Shown here piece after piece: positions 53,309-64,000 of a stretch of DNA of 64,000 nucleotides. Position 1 is the first letter of the stretch. Each line of letters starts with the position of its first letter. The DNA is from Casuarina equisetifolia (taxonomy: Eukaryota; Streptophyta; Magnoliopsida; Fagales; Casuarinaceae): positions 7,676,501 through 7,740,500 of the forward strand of contig CM052360.1 of the NCBI GenBank assembly GCA_028551475.1, given 5' to 3'. The position numbers were made by a program, and so were the translations under genes. The notes below the pieces were generated by a model. That model was not told the DNA's origin. It searched no databases and saw only the letters and a list, made by a program, of their open reading frames with translations.

Positions 53309-53414
53309 ATAGGGTGGTCTTGTTTTTTGTTTTGTTTGTTTTTGTTTTTGTTTTTCTTGTTTTGTCTTGTCTTGTTTTGTTTTGTTTTTGTTTTTGTTTT
53401 TGTTTTTTGTTTTG

Positions 53415-53445
<31 letters not shown>

Positions 53446-54406
53446 TTTTTTTAGGTTTTGAGGATTTTCTTATGAAGGAAGGTTGTATTTGGGTAGGAGA
53501 AAAGGGTTAAAATGAAAAAATAGTTGCCAAGGTAGACTCCAATACTTAAAGGCTCAACTATCGATTAAAGAGGTGCTCCACAACCAATCTTTGGCAAGAA
53601 TTGGATAAATGATACAAGTTGCACAAAACAAACTTGCATGTTCTTTCTCATTCAAAAGAATAGTCTTTTCTTACAATTGAAAAGGCTTACTCTTTAAATA
53701 TGGAAATAAACCTAACCCCAAAAGTACCCAAACAATTCAAGATTTGCAAGGAATTAAGGAAACCTAACAAATCAAGGTTCCGAACAAGTAAGGAAACCAA
53801 CACAAATTAGGATCCTAAAAAATAGATAATCTTAAACAATTGAGGAATCCTAGACTATTTAGGACCCTGTCAATTTATGAAAACTCTAAACAATAACAAA
53901 TCCTAAAAAATTAAGGACACTGACAATTTAAGGAAACTCCTCAACAATAATTACTAAATCTAGAAAAAATCAGAATTCCTAAGGAATCTTTGAGATGCTC
54001 TTCAACCTTGGGCTTTTTGGACTTATTAGAGAACATTATGGGCCTAACTCTTTGGTGTAGGAGCTACTAATAGTTAGGCCCAGATGCATCTGTATCATAC
54101 TCTTTAACACCAAAAGTTTGCTATAATCATTTGCATAGGTTTGGTATCACCATCTACATACTTTCTAGAATCCCAGGACTAATGTGTGTATACAATGGAA
54201 ATCGACTTAGTATTTAGCACAATGCACTCTTAACATTTAGCAACAAAGGAGGTAATATTCATTGTCTAACCTACATAGTGAAATTATGACATTGTATGAG
54301 AAGGAGGAAACCCATAAAGATCTATCGTTTCCTAAAGACAACCCCAGTTCCACTGTTTAAGATCCTACAAAGGCAATCACAGTGGACTTTGATCGATTGG
54401 CACCAT
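53309..54406. mobile_element. ~1-kb dispersed element, copy 2
   Basis: Partner of 50576-51541, same orientation. Homology runs from AGGGTGGTCTT to GATTGGCACCAT, and the flanks on both sides differ. This copy contains an expanded T/G microsatellite (53318-53452) where copy 1 has only a short T run. Confidence 0.6.
53318..53452 (+). repeat. (TTTTG)n-type microsatellite
   Basis: Imperfect TTTTG/TTTTTG repeats over about 135 bases, ending in a T run. It any-frame-translates as Phe/Val-rich sequence and is not coding. Confidence 0.9.
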
Positions 54407-54975
54407 AGATCTTTAAACTCCACACCATGACAATAGATGTATCCTATAAATGACTTAATAACATCCATGATTACAAGAGCTTCTTACTCTACTAACATTA
54501 ATTTAATATGCTATTGTAGCAACTTGATGATACAACAAATCTAAATGTATTATACCTTGTTGTTAATCCAATTCTCATTTACTAAAGTGAGAATTTCTTT
54601 AAATGCCTTGTTTATTTGAATTTGGGCTTAATAATAATGTATTACAAGACATTATAGTATGGCTTTCAATGAAGTGCCCTAACCATAACAAAAGTGATAT
54701 AGATGAATACATATGTGTAAATAGTTTCTACATACACATTTCAACTTGTCACATATAAAACACCTATGTGTTTTATACCCTTTAGTCAAGTTAAATTTAT
54801 GATAGGCAATCAGCATATATATATATTTCAAACAAAACATGTTTACATCCTAGTAAACTATATAGATATAGTTTATCTTACAAAAGATAAAACAAAACTC
54901 CCATTAACCAAAATCATCCCAGATGCTCCTAGTCTCATACAAGTGACATGTCTATAAAAAAAAATATATATATAT
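54407..54975 (-). mobile_element. Possible 3' LTR of the first Copia fragment
   Basis: This AT-rich stretch lies directly 3' (minus strand) of the RNase H end of the Copia fragment, where its 3' LTR should be. Composition is LTR-like, but no partner LTR is present to prove it, and the ends are not defined. Confidence 0.35.
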
Positions 54976-56245
54976 ACAAGGAATAAGTCCTTTAGTGAAA
55001 GGATCTACAAGCATAGTATCTGTACTAATGTGTTACACAATAATCTTGCCATTCTTGACTTTTTTCTTAATGGTTAAGTACTTAGTGTCCAAGTGTTTAG
55101 ACCCTGTAAGACTCTTATTGCCATTAACAGACAATACAACAATATTGTTATTACAATATAATTGAATGGGTCTATTAATAAAGTTAAAAGCTATTAAGTC
55201 TTTTATTAAGTTTTTAGGCTAAATGGCCTAAAGTGCAAGTCCATAACATGCAACAAACTATGCTTGCATAATGGGGGATGTGATCAATGACGATTTAACA
55301 CTTTTTCAAGATATTGTCCCACCTACTAATGAAAAAAAATAGTATGAAGTAAACGTTAAATCATCTTTATGACCTACAAAATCTGCATCCAAATAACCCA
55401 TAAGTTGTAGATTATCAACATATCTATAAATCAACATGTAGTCTTTTGTCTTTTTTAAGTAGCTTAAGACTTTTTTAACAACCACCTAATGATCTTGGCA
55501 TGGATTAAAGTAATATCTACTAGGTAAACCAATGGAAAATGTAATAGCAAGTTTGGTATATACCTATGCATACATGATACTACCAACTATTGAAGCATAA
55601 GGTATTGATTTCACAAGTTCTTTCTCAGTATCAATCTTAGGACATTGTAGAAGGCTTAGCTTATCATTCTTTAGAATATAAACATTACCAAGTATGCAAT
55701 TTTGCATATTATATTTGATAAGTATTCTATCTATATATGCTTTATGAGAAAGACATAATAATATGCAAGAACGATCCCTATGGATCTCAATACCAAGGAC
55801 AAAGTTTGCCTGACTAGGATCTTTCATATCAAACTATATAAATAATAATCTCTTAGTCTCATGAAGTAGACAATAATACATTGTTAGTGTTTGTAAGCAA
55901 AATATCATCAACATAACATGCTGAAAAGATAGGCATACTCCCATTGATCTTAGTATATACAATGATTTACTTTATTTTTTACAAAACCATATGAAGTAAT
56001 AAATTCATCAAATTTCAAATACCATTGACGAGAAGCCTATTTGAGACCATAAATGGATCTCTTTAACTTACACACCACATGTTTTGTATTACCTTCAGTA
56101 AATCCTTCATGTTGCACCATATAAATTTCTTTATTAAGTGTTCCATTAAAAAAAGTTGTCTTTACATTCATGTGATATAGCTCCATATCAAAATGAGCTA
56201 CCAAAGCCATGATTACTCTGAAGGAATCCTTAAAAAATATTGGCC
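54976..56245 (-). mobile_element. Ty1/Copia fragment I: reverse transcriptase and RNase H
   Basis: Minus-strand pol remains in the order RT then RNase H. RT strings include VCKLKRSIYGLK, ASRQWYLKF and CYVDDILL (YVDD at 55904-55915). These are followed by NFVLGIEIHRDRS, LSHKAYIDRILIKYNMQNC and IPYASIVGSIMYA, and then the RNase H end (TDTMLVDPFTKGL) near 55000. The first RT aspartate region reads MNVKTTF where the family has MDVKT (near 56167), so a catalytic Asp is replaced by Asn. Several stops and shifts break the frame. Gag, protease and integrase are missing. It is a dead fragment of a different lineage from the element at 57600-62429. Confidence 0.88.
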
Positions 56246-57600
56246 ACTATAATTGGCAAGTCAAGTATCATTAACCACGTCTAATCTAAGTTCCTTTTCC
56301 TCAACCACTGTAATTAGCAAAGCATAATGTCCTAAAGTCTATCTTTCAAAGTACATGTTATACTACAATCCAAAATCACCCCAACTATTAACATGGTGGG
56401 AAGTGTGGCTTGTTTGGTAAGAAAGCTGCAAACTATTAAAGCTTTTTGCTAATTTATGATAAGTTAAAGATGACAAATGAGTGAAGATCATTTTATGCAA
56501 GAATCTTCAGTTACATGCAAAAGAAAAAAACAAGCATGTTCTTTTAATTTGCAGTTATTTCTTTTTGCTATAATCTAGAGGATACCACATTACAAAGCAC
56601 TTACAAAATCTAAAACTTCACCACTCTTTAGCACCCAAAAATGTCAACATCCACCTATAGGATAACTATCCCTACAATGAATTTTTTACATAGAAAAAAT
56701 GCTATTATAGCATTTCCACATGTAGTGGGTTCCAAGTTCTTTTCAAATGGACAAGTAAAAAAAAAATGGTAAAAACCAATTTCCCTTTCTACTATACAAT
56801 GAAAACCAAAATTCACCAATAATTTAACAGAGCAAACTTTACATGTAAACCAATCGTTCCCCCATGGGTCACTAGCTTAGCAACTATTACCAACCAATGC
56901 CTTGAAGAATCATGGGGTCCCCACACCACCTCTATAGCCTCCATGTACTTAAGCAGCTTAGTGGAACAAATAAGAACCAGTGGGCCATCTGGATATACAT
57001 TGGAATTGAGTATATTTAAAGTCTACTTTCATTGACCAACAATAGTCCACTGTGTGAATGTAAATGTTGTGCTCAAATTCATGAGGAAATTTGACTTGTG
57101 AGCACCTTCTAGTGCAGTAGCCCATTTTGTCTTTTCGATAGAGCACTTGGCTAAGTGAGTAAAAAGAAGACATAGGTGAAGTATAGTCGTGGGCCACTTT
57201 CCTTTTATAAAGAGTTGACCTTCGACTACAATATAAACACCACTTGAATCTCCTCGTAGCTAGTTCAGATCATGCTTCACCTCTATTGTGCACATGTTTG
57301 AGAATTTGTTACATTTTATGGATTCTAGGAATTGCCCACTAAGCTCATGATCATCATAACCTTTCTAGAGAAATGGTTTGCTTGTGGCTATGGCATCCGA
57401 CAAAAAGGTCATTGTACTTAGAAGGCTCGAGAGATGTTGTACATGCAATGCTAACCAATTGCTTTTCTTTCCTTCCAAGTACAATCGTAGACCAACCATT
57501 GGTTTTTTACCAATGGAAAACCTAAAATAGTATAAAAGATAGAAACATGAAACTCTAGAAATGAACAATTGCAATTTTATATTGATGAGTGTCAAAATAT
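56246..57600. other. Unassigned DNA between two Copia remnants
   Basis: No protein family or RNA recognised. It may be host DNA into which the elements inserted, or decayed element sequence. Confidence 0.4.
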
Positions 57601-60600
57601 GCTCATACTTGGGTGAAAAGTTATTTTATATTATTTTTGTTAATAAGCAAGAAAACCCCTAGATACAAGCTATTACAAATAGGTAATTGATCTCGTGATG
57701 AAGAAAATTTTGCTTCTATACATTCCTATATTTAATGAAAAACGAAGGAAGGGAGTGTCTGTTAGTGAGTTGAAAGTCACATCTTCGCCATCTTACAGGT
57801 TCTCTGGTCTTTCAGCTGAGAGGACTTCATAATAACTACTTGAGTAGTTGTTGTACTGTTAAGCCACTGAGCTACTATGGTTGTAGGTGGTTCAAGTGGT
57901 GTGACCTATGTGGCAACCACATCATGACTCAAATCCAAACATCCCTTTTTCAAGTTGAATGTCGATAAGAATTAATGATATTTAGCTTATCGAGGAGATG
58001 AACATTCTGGTTAGCTCTTAAAGCTTTGGTAAGAATGTCTATTGGTTGATCCTTTGTAGTTATTATGAAGTCCTTTAAGTATCTTAGGTAGCCCGTTAAG
58101 TATCTTACTAATCTAGTGGCTACTTCTTAGTTTGATTTTTGCGGTGAATGCATGAACTATGCCAAATTATGCACTATATAGGAAATGTTAGGTCTAATGA
58201 AGATATGGTAGTTCAACTTTCCTATGAGCTGGTGATACTTGAATGGCTTACTCAGAAGTGGATTATCATCTTGAGGCACTTGTGCTCCCTGATTATGTTT
58301 GAAGGTAGTTAATAACAAGTTGGTGTCTATGGGATTATTAATTGATTTATTGCCCCCAAGTCCCATCTCATCCCTCATCTTGAGAATATACTTTCGCTAA
58401 CTTAAGTGAATGTTTGATCATCCTTAAGGACCTCAAACCTAAGAAAAAATTGGAGACCTCCCAAGTCCTTGATGTGGAAGATGAAAAGAAGATGTGCTTA
58501 CACCTCTTGTATGGCCTCAATGTCACTGTTAGTAATACATACATCATCAACATAAATGATGAGGATGACAATAAGGTTACCTTTTTGTCGGACAAATAGT
58601 GAGGTTTCGTGCACGGAGTCTTGGTAACTAACTATGAGCATGGTTTTTGTGAACTTTTCATACCATTGTCTGTATGCTTGCTTGAGTTTGTAAATGGACT
58701 TTTTCAATTTACAAACTTTCCCACTATTTTCTGCCAGATCACCTGGTGAAGGCATCATGTAGACATTTTCATCAAGATCTCCTTGCAGGAAGGCATTGTT
58801 AACATCCATTTAATGGATGTCCCATTGATGTTGAGCTACCAAGGAAAGAACACATCTAGTTGTGATATGTTTCACAATTGAAGCGAAGATCCCATGATAA
58901 TTCACTCATTCTTTCTAACTATATCTCTTTGCTACCAATCTATCCTTGTACCGTTCCACTGATCCGTTAGCCTTATGCTTGATCTTATACAACCATTTAC
59001 AAGTAATGGGTTTTCTTCCTTGAGATAGGTCTACTGGCTTTCATGTGTCGTTTGCCTCTAATGCCTTGATCTTATGTTCTATGGTCTCTTGACATCTAGT
59101 ATTGCCAATCCCCTCATGGTAATGGATTGGCTCAATATCAACAAATATAGATGCAATGAAATGGTAGCTATCTAATGGCAAGTGGTCATATGAGATGTAG
59201 CTTGAAAGAGGGTAAATCAAGGATTTTGTTTCTACTACATGATTGGTAGAGTAGATGTAATCTTTTGACCATAGAAGCGGTTTAATGTTCCTAGTAGAAA
59301 GTTGATGGGTCATTTGTGGTTGTAGTTCAAGTAGATTGTCTAATGTGGGTAGGATGTCATCAATGTTGTCACCAGAAAAAATATCAAGTGGTTCAACTAA
59401 AGGTGGTGGTGGTATAGGTGTATGAGCCGACTCTAGTAAGGGTAATATCTTTGATTGGTGGCCATTTGGATTAATCAGAATGGGTGATGAGTGTGTAGGG
59501 TTAGAAAGTACCTCAAAGTCATGTATTCTCAGAGCCTCTAGAGCGAGTTTTGTTGGGGGGCAAATTTGTCTTTTGGTCTTGTTGTAGTAGCATGACATAA
59601 ACATCCAAAACACGAAGATATGAGAATTTTGGTGATTTTCAAAAAATCTTTTCAAGTTGTGTAATTCCATGCAAAACCATGGATGATGTCCTATTGATGA
59701 GATAAGTAGCAATAAGTATATACTCCTTTTAGAATTTGTTAGGCATTGAGCTCTAAAACTTAAGAGCCCACACAATATCCAAAATGTAGTGATATTTATG
59801 CTTAACTACACCATTTTGTTATGGTGTGTGTACACATGAACTTTCATGCCTAATGTCACATGAAACGGATAATTGTTTTGTGTGCTGATTCAAAAAATCA
59901 AGTGCATTGTCAATTCTAACGCACTTGACCTCTATGTCAAACTCGTTTCTAACCAAGATAAAGAACTCTTCCAATTATGAATAAGTTTCACTCTTGACTT
60001 TCATTAAGAACATCAAAGTTTCACGTGAAAAATTATTAACTAGATTAAAAAAATATCGTGACCCATCATGATTGGGGATTTTATAAGGCCCTTAGACATT
60101 TACATGAATTGGGTTAAAACTTTGTTGCGTTGTATGATCATGCATGAGAAAGGGATTGTAAGTCTGTTTCACAAGAGGACAAATCATGCAAGGCTTATGT
60201 TGAGAGAATTTTGCATATTTAAAACATTACATGTTGACATTGTGTTTACAAAAGCTAAGACATGCCTTGGAAGTTGTGTGACATCATTCTTATCGGGACA
60301 TATAACAAAATAGTAGAGGTCATCTCTAACTCTATCAAGGTCTTTGACTTCACTTGTCCAAAGGTCCTGATACACACAAAATTCGGCATAAAATATGATG
60401 CGACATTTATTCTCATGGCAGAGTTTTCAAGTAGATATGATATTAAACTTGAAATTAGGTGAATATAGCATTGTGCTCAATTTCAATGTTTTGGATATAC
60501 ATGTATTGCTGATATGTGTTACCAATGCACCATCACCATTTGAAAACTTAACTTTCCTAAATCTAGAAACACATGGTATAATTGAATTAAAGCATGACAA

Positions 60601-62429
60601 ATTTGCAGTAATATGGTTGCTAGCACCTAAATCAATTATCCAACATTAATTTAGGAAGTCGGATGTACTTACCAAGTAAGCCTAGCTATCTTGATCATTG
60701 TTTAGGCATTGCATGAATTTCTAGTAGTCTGTCTTAGTGATGAAGATGTGGTTTGGTTCCTCTGTTACTTGATTATCCTTGGCCTTTTCTTTGTAATTTA
60801 TGTGCCCCAATGGAAATCCATAGAGTTTGTAGCATTATTTTTTCTCATGCCCATACCCCTTGCAATAATTGCATTGTAGGCTTGTCACTTGGTAGCATTT
60901 TTCCTTTATATGACCTTTTTTTTTTTCGCAAAGGGCACATTTATCATTTTTCTCCCTCTTAAACAATTGGTGATTTTGCGTTGCCTTTAGCATAAATGAT
61001 GTTGTTTGCTGTAGCTCTTATAAACTATGTGTCACTTGCTGCAAGTCATTTAGCACATGAAGTTAACCCCATAGGTGCACCCTTTGCAATAGCTCTTGAC
61101 CCACCTCCTAGGGTTGTTATGTTGACTTGGTTTTTTGTTGTAACAAAGATGAATTCTCCGGTTGTCTTCCCTAATGAGCTTCGCTAGTATTTGGCCTTAG
61201 AGAGTATCGAATATTCTTGCAAAAGATCTAAGAAAGGTTACATTGCCAAGATATGGTCTCTAATTGACAAATAATTCTCATTTAGGCCTCAAAGAAATTG
61301 ATAAAACTTCATTTCTTCTTCATGCTCTCGCCAAGGCCCGAAATTTTCCTATTAAGGCCTCCTAAGCTCAATTAGTGAGTTGAATTCTTTCAAGAGTTGC
61401 TTTAATTGACCAAAGTAGGCCAAAATTGTCTTACCCTTTTGTCAAATTAAGCACAATTTGGTGGTTAGGTCAAAAACCCTAGATAGGTTGACCCGTTGGT
61501 ATTGAGTGCATAATTCGAATCACATCTTGACCGTAATTCGGGTGTAGATCAACTCATTATGGAGGTGATCGTTGATTGAGTTCAAGATCCAACTTCGATA
61601 GACGTTGTTGCAGCACTCCTAGAGCCTTCGGGTTAGTGAAGCAATTTTAATACTGTGTATGACCCATTAATAAATTCAAATTTGTTCTTGATTGAAACAA
61701 CAATTTGCATTGTCTCGCTTAAAACTATATAATTTGCCATTTTGATAAGCTTAATTGTTACAATCACCTTCAAATTGGTGTCTTTGAGTGCTAGATAGAG
61801 TGGATCAAAGACATCTAGGGTTTGAACCCTATTATTTAGGGCTTCCAGTGGTCGAATGGCCAAAGGTGTGTTCTAATAGGTGTGAAAGACAACTTGACTT
61901 CCGCCACTACAATAAGGCAGTACATAGGGCGGAGGGTCATTTGAATATGCCATCTTGATAGTCAAAGCAAAGATGGGTCAAAATAATGTTGTCAAAGGTT
62001 GAATCAAAGGAGGAAAATGGTGTTGTTGCAAGTTTCACACAACAATGTTGTTTTTGTTAAGAGAGCATGCAATGTCATTTTGGAAATTGATAGTTCTAGC
62101 TAACAAACGACATCATTGCACTTAAAAAGGCTCAGAAGGAAAACATCATCATTTTGGCTTTGTCATTTTTAAGTAATGAGACAAACCGAAATTATGTTAT
62201 TTTTTATTAGGTCACCAGAGAAAATGCAGAGCTACGTTGGGATGCCATTTGATTGGATGAAGAAATCGTCGGAGGTCATTTTGCAATCAGTTTTGATTGG
62301 AAAATAGCTAGAAAACTTTGAATTATGGGTTGTGAGCAAAAGTGATTTTGGATCGAACAAGACGAACGAGTTTTAAGCTTGATTTGTGAAGAACACAATT
62401 TTGAAAACCAAAGCTCTTGATGCCATTAT
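57600..62429 (-). mobile_element. Ty1/Copia element II, decayed, gag to RNase H
   Basis: Minus-strand order: primer-binding site (62417-62429, complement TGGCATCAAGAGC), gag (about 60850-61955), CCHC zinc knuckle (60832-60873), protease, integrase (about 59600-60240), linker (59041-59775), RT (about 58400-58900), RNase H (about 57960-58380) and a possible 3' LTR (about 57600-57950). The knuckle keeps all four ligands but has TAA at 60835-60837. The protease motif reads DLGASNHIT (60622-60633 for DLGA) instead of DSGA or DTGA. RT has MDVNNAFLQGDLDENVYM and YVDD (58543-58554). Many stops and frameshifts make it inactive. No 5' LTR follows the primer-binding site. Instead the sequence switches to a piece of NHL gene B. 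Confidence 0.88.
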
Positions 62430-62430
62430 G

Positions 62431-62905
62431 ATAAAAAGGGTGTATAGCCAATGTTATTTCATGTAAAAACTTCACTTTTAAAGAAGGAACTAAAAATAAA
62501 TATATTCACTTTCCCACATCTTGCCAAATAATGTTCTATTCAAGTAGCATTTCAATGGAAACCATTTATGGATTTAACTTTTCAATTCCAAACATAGCCA
62601 ATGCAAAAGATTACTAGATAAGAGCCTTTTGAATGAGAAGTGAAAATGGCCTTAGATAATTTTCGTGATAGTAGTCTAACCCAACATCAATTATACACCT
62701 TCAAATGAGAACAAATTTATTTTTTAATATGCAGAAGGCAATACAGCATAAGTAGGTAGAAAACAAGACCCAATACTTACACTTTGAGAAAAAACAATTG
62801 TCCTAACTCTTTGTTACAGCAACACTAGCATGTAACCAAAGAAACCAACTCCCACAAGCATTGCAAATCTTGTAATGGTAAAAAGAGTACATATTGATCA
62901 ATAGA
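62431..62905 (-). pseudogene. Stray fragment of NHL gene B (intron 3 plus membrane exon)
   Basis: About 475 bases align with 27958-28430 (and 40912-41384) at roughly 90% identity. The membrane exon equivalent is about 62781-62869: it reads AMLVGVGFFGYMLVLL and then a TAA, and its acceptor AG is altered. Intron sequence is as well conserved as exon sequence, so this came from genomic DNA and not from a spliced transcript. It is cut on the left by the Copia primer-binding site and on the right by a LINE. Confidence 0.85.
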
Positions 62906-63640
62906 TGAAAGGATTACTAGCTTGGAGTTTTAGGAATATTTTACAAGTAAGAAATGAACTCATACAACTAGTGACGAACTCAAAATACAATATTGCCAAA
63001 AGTTATGTAACATTGAGAGAGAATAGAGAAGATATTGAATGGGCAACACTCGTATGGAAATAAGAAGTACCAAAGCATAATTGTATCTGCTGGATCACTT
63101 TGAAAGACAAACTATCCACAGTAGATCGAGTGGCTAAATGGAATAATTCAGTGGATCTACAATGCAACCTTTACCAACAAGAAGAAGAATCACAAGAATA
63201 TTTATTTTTCAAATGCAGGTTCACAAACTACATCTGGAAGGCTCTATTAGGCATGAATGGATTAACTCGAAGGATTGAACACTGGAGAGCTTAAATATGT
63301 TGGATGATCAAGGCTGTCACGAGGAAGAGTTTTGCAGCAACTTTGCTTAGTATATTTTTCAAGGTCGTATTGTATCACATTTGGGAGAGAGAAATAAAAG
63401 AAGATTCAGCGATACAAGTCTAGATAATTCAACCATTATTACTAAAATCAGAAAGGATGTGAGAAGGAAGATTTCATCTACCAAAGGAGTTAAGCCTACA
63501 AATTGTAATAAATTCTTACAAAAGCTTTGAAATTTGTCAAGTACAATATTTGAGCTTAAATGATGATGTTTTGTAACCGAACAATCTTGTAAATTTTTAT
63601 GATGATATATGTTTTGACCTTTCACCAAAAAAAAAAAAAA
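62906..63640 (+). mobile_element. 5'-truncated LINE (L1-type) 3' end with poly(A)
   Basis: The C-terminal end of a LINE ORF2 polyprotein is readable: SFRNILQVRNELIQL, then an RT-associated zinc-binding region (VPKHNCICWITLKDKLST, LQCNLYQQEEESQEYLFF, KCRFTNYIWK), then YHIWRERNKRRF, with a stop near 63530. A 3' UTR of about 100 bases ends in a 14-A tail (63627-63640). In-frame stops (for example a TAA near 63060) and a shift near 63295 show that it is dead. A possible imperfect target-site duplication is AGATGAAAGG before and GATGGAAAGG after. Confidence 0.85.
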
Positions 63641-64000
63641 GATGGAAAGGCGAAAAAGAGTGATCAAGATCAATAGGAGTGGCGGTCAATGACAAGTAGA
63701 GATGGCGCAGACAATAGTGGAGTCATTGTGGGCACCTGGGTGGCAAAGGGACATGAGGCCCCGCGTGGTGTTGACCGCTGCTTACACCTGTGCATCAAGT
63801 TAACTTCGACAACCTACTACTACCAAACCTCATTTTCCTGCCTATTGTCTTCATCCACGATTGCGCATCGCCGTTGGGTGTTTTTTTTTTTAAAAAAAAA
63901 AATAGAAGATTCGATTCATGCGAACCATTTCTTTTTTATGTGTCTTTCTATATTAAATAACTTTTTAATATATCAAAAAATCTCAATACGGTAAGCATGA
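63641..64000. other. Right end, nothing recognised
   Basis: Contains a T-run/A-run pair near 63880-63902 able to fold back. No gene was seen before the window ends. Confidence 0.4.

Noticed and set aside
53252..53461. Hydrophobic Phe/Leu/Val open frame resembling a membrane protein
   Set aside because: It is the translation of the TTTTG microsatellite.
63876..63902. T-run followed by A-run as a transcription terminator or hairpin RNA
   Set aside because: This is simple-sequence complementarity in plant DNA. There is no adjacent gene and no supporting structure.
1..64000. CRISPR arrays, toxin-antitoxin pairs, phage or operon-like defence systems
   Set aside because: The window is plant nuclear DNA with spliced genes, and no evenly spaced short repeats or compact co-oriented gene sets are present.

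Overview
This is a nuclear window from a non-grass flowering plant. It holds long intron-split genes with GT-AG junctions, three plant-specific gene families (an ATL RING-H2 ligase, plant NHL-repeat membrane proteins and a HUA2-like PWWP module), AT-rich intergenic DNA, and Copia and LINE remnants. The gene content fits a dicot or other broad-leaved lineage, but I cannot name the species. There are no rRNA or tRNA genes that I can support, no CRISPR array and no prokaryotic operon.

Layout. (1) 1-4472: DNA without a recognisable gene, ending in a possible TATA box. (2) 4473-5657 (+): an intronless ATL-type RING-H2 E3 ubiquitin ligase. (3) 7717-21280 (-): a complete 18-exon gene for the large gamma subunit of the AP-1 clathrin adaptor (874 aa), for which every splice phase closes. 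(4) 21281-33998: a cluster of NHL-repeat membrane-protein genes. Gene A (+) looks intact (six exons, 412 aa). Gene B (-) is a 5'-truncated pseudogene of a different NHL subfamily. Gene C (+) is a decayed partial duplicate of A, with a solo LTR in its upstream region. (5) 33999-34498: exactly 500 N. (6) 34499-46953: a near-identical second copy of 21558-33998. Both ends of the duplication fall exactly on the gap, so I read it as two overlapping contigs or haplotypes that were not merged, not as a real 12.4-kb tandem duplication. The true cluster is then probably one A, one B and one C.

(7) 46954-54406: a minus-strand gene fragment that joins the C-terminal half of a HUA2/HULK-type PWWP domain to a Gln/Glu/Arg-rich coiled coil. 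Its small PWWP exon is bracketed by two ~1-kb direct repeats of mobile-element type, and its first exon is not in the window. (8) 54407-63640: a nest of dead retroelements. These are a Copia fragment (RT/RNase H), a longer Copia element (gag to RNase H, minus strand) whose primer-binding site directly abuts a stray piece of NHL gene B, and a 5'-truncated LINE 3' end with a poly(A) tail. (9) 63641-64000: nothing recognised.

The AP-1 gamma and ATL genes serve separate cell functions (trans-Golgi/endosome clathrin sorting and ubiquitination at membranes), and nothing here links them. I did not find a new multi-gene biological system. The points most worth a second look are the duplication/gap artefact, the PWWP-coiled-coil chimera, a 4-nt tandem splice acceptor in NHL gene A that selects between two C-termini, and the way NHL fragments have been cut by retroelements.
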